A stretch of DNA of 64,000 nucleotides from Paraburkholderia panacisoli. Its GTDB lineage: Bacteria; Pseudomonadota; Gammaproteobacteria; Burkholderiales; Burkholderiaceae. Below, one piece after another: positions 62,489 through 64,000 of this stretch. The notes under the pieces were generated by a model. The model was not told where the DNA came from, ran no database searches, and worked only from the letters and a program-made list of their open reading frames with translations. How positions within the stretch are numbered: position 1 is the first letter of the stretch; each line of letters starts with the position of its first letter. The position numbers and the translations under genes were made by a program. Where the stretch lies: assembly GCF_008369935.1 (NCBI RefSeq), contig NZ_VTUZ01000003.1:1-64000 (forward strand), written 5' to 3'.

Positions 62489-63242
62489 GCCGCATCCGAA
62501 TCTGCTGGCGGTCGAAGGACTGACCGTGCGCTACGGCGCGGGACCCGTGGTGCACGGCGTCAGCTTCGGCATGCCGGGCTCGACGGTCGGCGCGCTGCTC
62601 GGCGCCAACGGCGCGGGCAAATCGAGTACGCTGCGGGCCATCGCCGGGCTGGAGCCGGCCCAGGGCCGGGTCTTTTTCGACGGCGCCGAAATCACGCGCC
62701 TGAATGCCGCCGCGCGATTTCGCGCTGGCATCGTGTATGTGCCGGAAGGGCGCGCGATCGTGACGGACCTGTCGGTGACGGAAAACCTCACGCTCGGTTC
62801 GTACTTCGTGAATCCGCGCATCCGCGAACGCCGCCGCGCGATGGTGCTCGAGTTCTTTCCGGAGATCGCCAACCGGCTGAAGGCGCCGGCGGGTCTGCTG
62901 AGCGGCGGCGAGCAGCAGATGCTTGCGATCGGCCGCGGCTTGATGTCGGGACCGCGTCTGCTGTTGCTGGACGAGCCGTCGCTCGGACTCGCGCCCTTGC
63001 TCGTCGCGCGTGTCTACGAACGGCTCGCGCGAATCCAGCAGGAGCAGCAACTCGCCGCGCTGCTCGTGGAACAGAGTTTTCACGCGGCGGCGCGGCTCGC
63101 GTCGCACGCGTGGGTGATGCGGCATGGGCATATCGTCGGCGAACTTGACGAAGCGTTATTGCGCAGCCGGGAAGGACGCCAGCAAGCGGTCGATGCGTAC
63201 CTCGGCGCGCGCCAGGATGAACTCCCGAACGCGTGCGTCTGA
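62481..63242 (+). CDS. Liv-type ABC transporter ATPase (LivF)
   Basis: A 253-aa ATPase overlapping livG by 8 bp. Walker A GANGAGKSS, signature LSGGEQQMLAIGRGL, Walker B LLLLDEPSLGLAP and VPEGRAIVTDLSVTENL are all standard for LivF. Completes the transporter. Confidence 0.92.
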   Translation: MSEPHPNLLAVEGLTVRYGAGPVVHGVSFGMPGSTVGALLGANGAGKSSTLRAIAGLEPAQGRVFFDGAEITRLNAAARFRAGIVYVPEGRAIVTDLSVTENLTLGSYFVNPRIRERRRAMVLEFFPEIANRLKAPAGLLSGGEQQMLAIGRGLMSGPRLLLLDEPSLGLAPLLVARVYERLARIQQEQQLAALLVEQSFHAAARLASHAWVMRHGHIVGELDEALLRSREGRQQAVDAYLGARQDELPNACV

Positions 63243-63272
63243 TTCGCGCACTACCTGAAACGGAGAGAGGGG

Positions 63273-64000
63273 ATGAACATGAAACTGCAGGGCGAAGTGA
63301 TGGCGACCGGACTCCAGTTCCCGGAGGGCCCCATCGCGATGCCGGACGGCAGCGTGCTCGTGGTGGAGATTGCCGCGGGGCGTCTGACGCGCGTCTATCC
63401 GAACGGCGAGAAGAAGGTTGTCGCAGAGGTGGGCGGCGGCCCGAACGGAGCGGCGCTTGGGCCCGATGGTCACTGCTATATCTGTAACAACGGCGGTTTC
63501 AGCTGGCGCACGGACAAAGGTTTCAAGCGTCCCACGGGCGCAGCCACCGATTATCGCGGCGGCGCGATCCAGCGCATAAATCTCGAAACCGGCGCGGTTC
63601 AGACGCTTTACACGCATTGCGGCGATATCCCTTTGCACGGACCGAACGACATCGTTTTCGATCGCGACGGCGGGTTCTGGTTTACCGACTTCGGCAAGAC
63701 CTTCGAGGATCGCATCATGCGCGGTTCGGTGTACTACGCGCGCATGGACGGCAGCCACATCACGTGCGCCGCACATCCGGTGCTCACGCCGAACGGCGTG
63801 GGTCTGTCGCCGGACGGCCGCACGCTGTACGTGAGCGAGACGGAAACCAGCCGGCTCTGGTCCTATCCGGTGCTCGGGCCCGGTGAACTCGGCCATGAAC
63901 CCTGGCCGTCGCCGAATGGCGGACGGCTCGTGCATGGGCTCGCGGGATTCCAGCGCTTCGATTCGCTCGCAGTGGAAGAGAACGGCAACATCTGCGTGGC
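63273..64000 (+). CDS. SMP-30/gluconolactonase/LRE family protein (partial, runs off the window)
   Basis: The first 242 codons of a beta-propeller lactonase. ATG 63273 is preceded by GGAGAGAGGGG. Metal-binding Glu is in QFPEGPIAMPDG; GGGPNGAALGPDG, HGPNDIVFDRDGGFWFTDFG and VLTPNGVGLSPDGRTLYVSE provide the expected Asn and Asp positions. Enzymes of this family open sugar or aromatic-derived lactones. Its place after livF suggests that the imported compound, or an intermediate, is a lactone. Confidence 0.9.
   Translation, partial: MNMKLQGEVMATGLQFPEGPIAMPDGSVLVVEIAAGRLTRVYPNGEKKVVAEVGGGPNGAALGPDGHCYICNNGGFSWRTDKGFKRPTGAATDYRGGAIQRINLETGAVQTLYTHCGDIPLHGPNDIVFDRDGGFWFTDFGKTFEDRIMRGSVYYARMDGSHITCAAHPVLTPNGVGLSPDGRTLYVSETETSRLWSYPVLGPGELGHEPWPSPNGGRLVHGLAGFQRFDSLAVEENGNICV

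Noticed and set aside
1..64000. CRISPR arrays, rRNA genes, replication origin
   Set aside because: No regularly spaced repeats, rRNA-like sequence, DnaA-box cluster or iteron set was seen on reading through the window.

Overview
The window reads as part of a secondary chromosome or megaplasmid of a Burkholderiaceae bacterium (Paraburkholderia, Caballeronia or Burkholderia type). The reasons are high GC, many LysR/GntR/AraC regulators each beside a small catabolic operon, PQQ-dependent and GMC alcohol dehydrogenases, CaiB/BaiF CoA-transferases, a Liv-type ABC transporter, and scattered gene and IS remnants typical of a plastic accessory replicon. The assignment rests on gene style only; no rRNA, intact tRNA, replication or partition gene is present.

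Layout. 0-1.3 kb: a tyrosine recombinase whose frame stops at its catalytic Tyr. 1.6-15 kb: alcohol/acid catabolism with a GMC oxidoreductase, CoA-transferase, enoyl-CoA hydratase, tandem CMD protein, aldehyde dehydrogenase, damaged HPP membrane protein, AcoR-like sigma-54 activator and a quinohemoprotein alcohol dehydrogenase. 15-20 kb: LysR regulator, a cNMP-binding/thioredoxin-reductase-like fusion, an M81 peptidase remnant and a D-cysteine desulfhydrase-like PLP enzyme. 20-26 kb: a sugar-acid or hydroxy-acid module of MFS permease, mandelate racemase-like enolase, FCD-type GntR regulator, ketopantoate-reductase-like protein and a second enolase, with matching palindromic operators on both sides of the regulator. 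26-30 kb: LysR, MFS pseudogene, VOC protein, SDR and a LysR.

30-40 kb is the most interesting part: a methylmalonate/malonate-semialdehyde dehydrogenase, LysR, a nitronate monooxygenase, then an operon of MmgE/PrpD, two tiny tautomerase-superfamily subunits and a DUF485/sodium-solute symporter pair. The tautomerase pair closely resembles the alpha and beta subunits of trans-3-chloroacrylic acid dehalogenase (CaaD). The catalytic beta-Pro1, beta-Asn39, alpha-Arg8, alpha-Arg11 and alpha-Glu52 are all present, but alpha-Pro1 is replaced by Ala. CaaD and some nitronate monooxygenases both produce malonate semialdehyde, the type of compound the upstream dehydrogenase consumes, so the segment may be a malonate-semialdehyde-forming pathway for three-carbon acids. 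Its symporter gene carries an in-frame stop codon.

40-54 kb: a LysR paralogue (about 80% identical by eye to the one at 26.5 kb), YceI protein, LysR/MFS divergent pair, ChaC, an alpha/beta hydrolase, a small secreted repeat protein, a tRNA-like 3' end with terminator, an AraC regulator, a diiron protein and an MFS permease, with long gene-poor stretches and transposase scraps. 54.6-64 kb: a compact catabolic island with a CoA-transferase diverging from an operon for a Liv-type substrate-binding protein, MaoC-like hydratase, SDR, 3-hydroxyisobutyrate dehydrogenase-like enzyme, LivHMGF and an SMP-30 lactonase (cut by the window end). The two arms share a promoter region with a perfect 17-bp inverted repeat.

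Repeated regulatory DNA links distant regions. A module of about 100 bp centred on ATACCCCTAT lies upstream of the LysR gene at 15.4 kb and the VOC gene at 28.5 kb, and a weaker copy lies upstream of the MmgE/CaaD operon at 35.9 kb.
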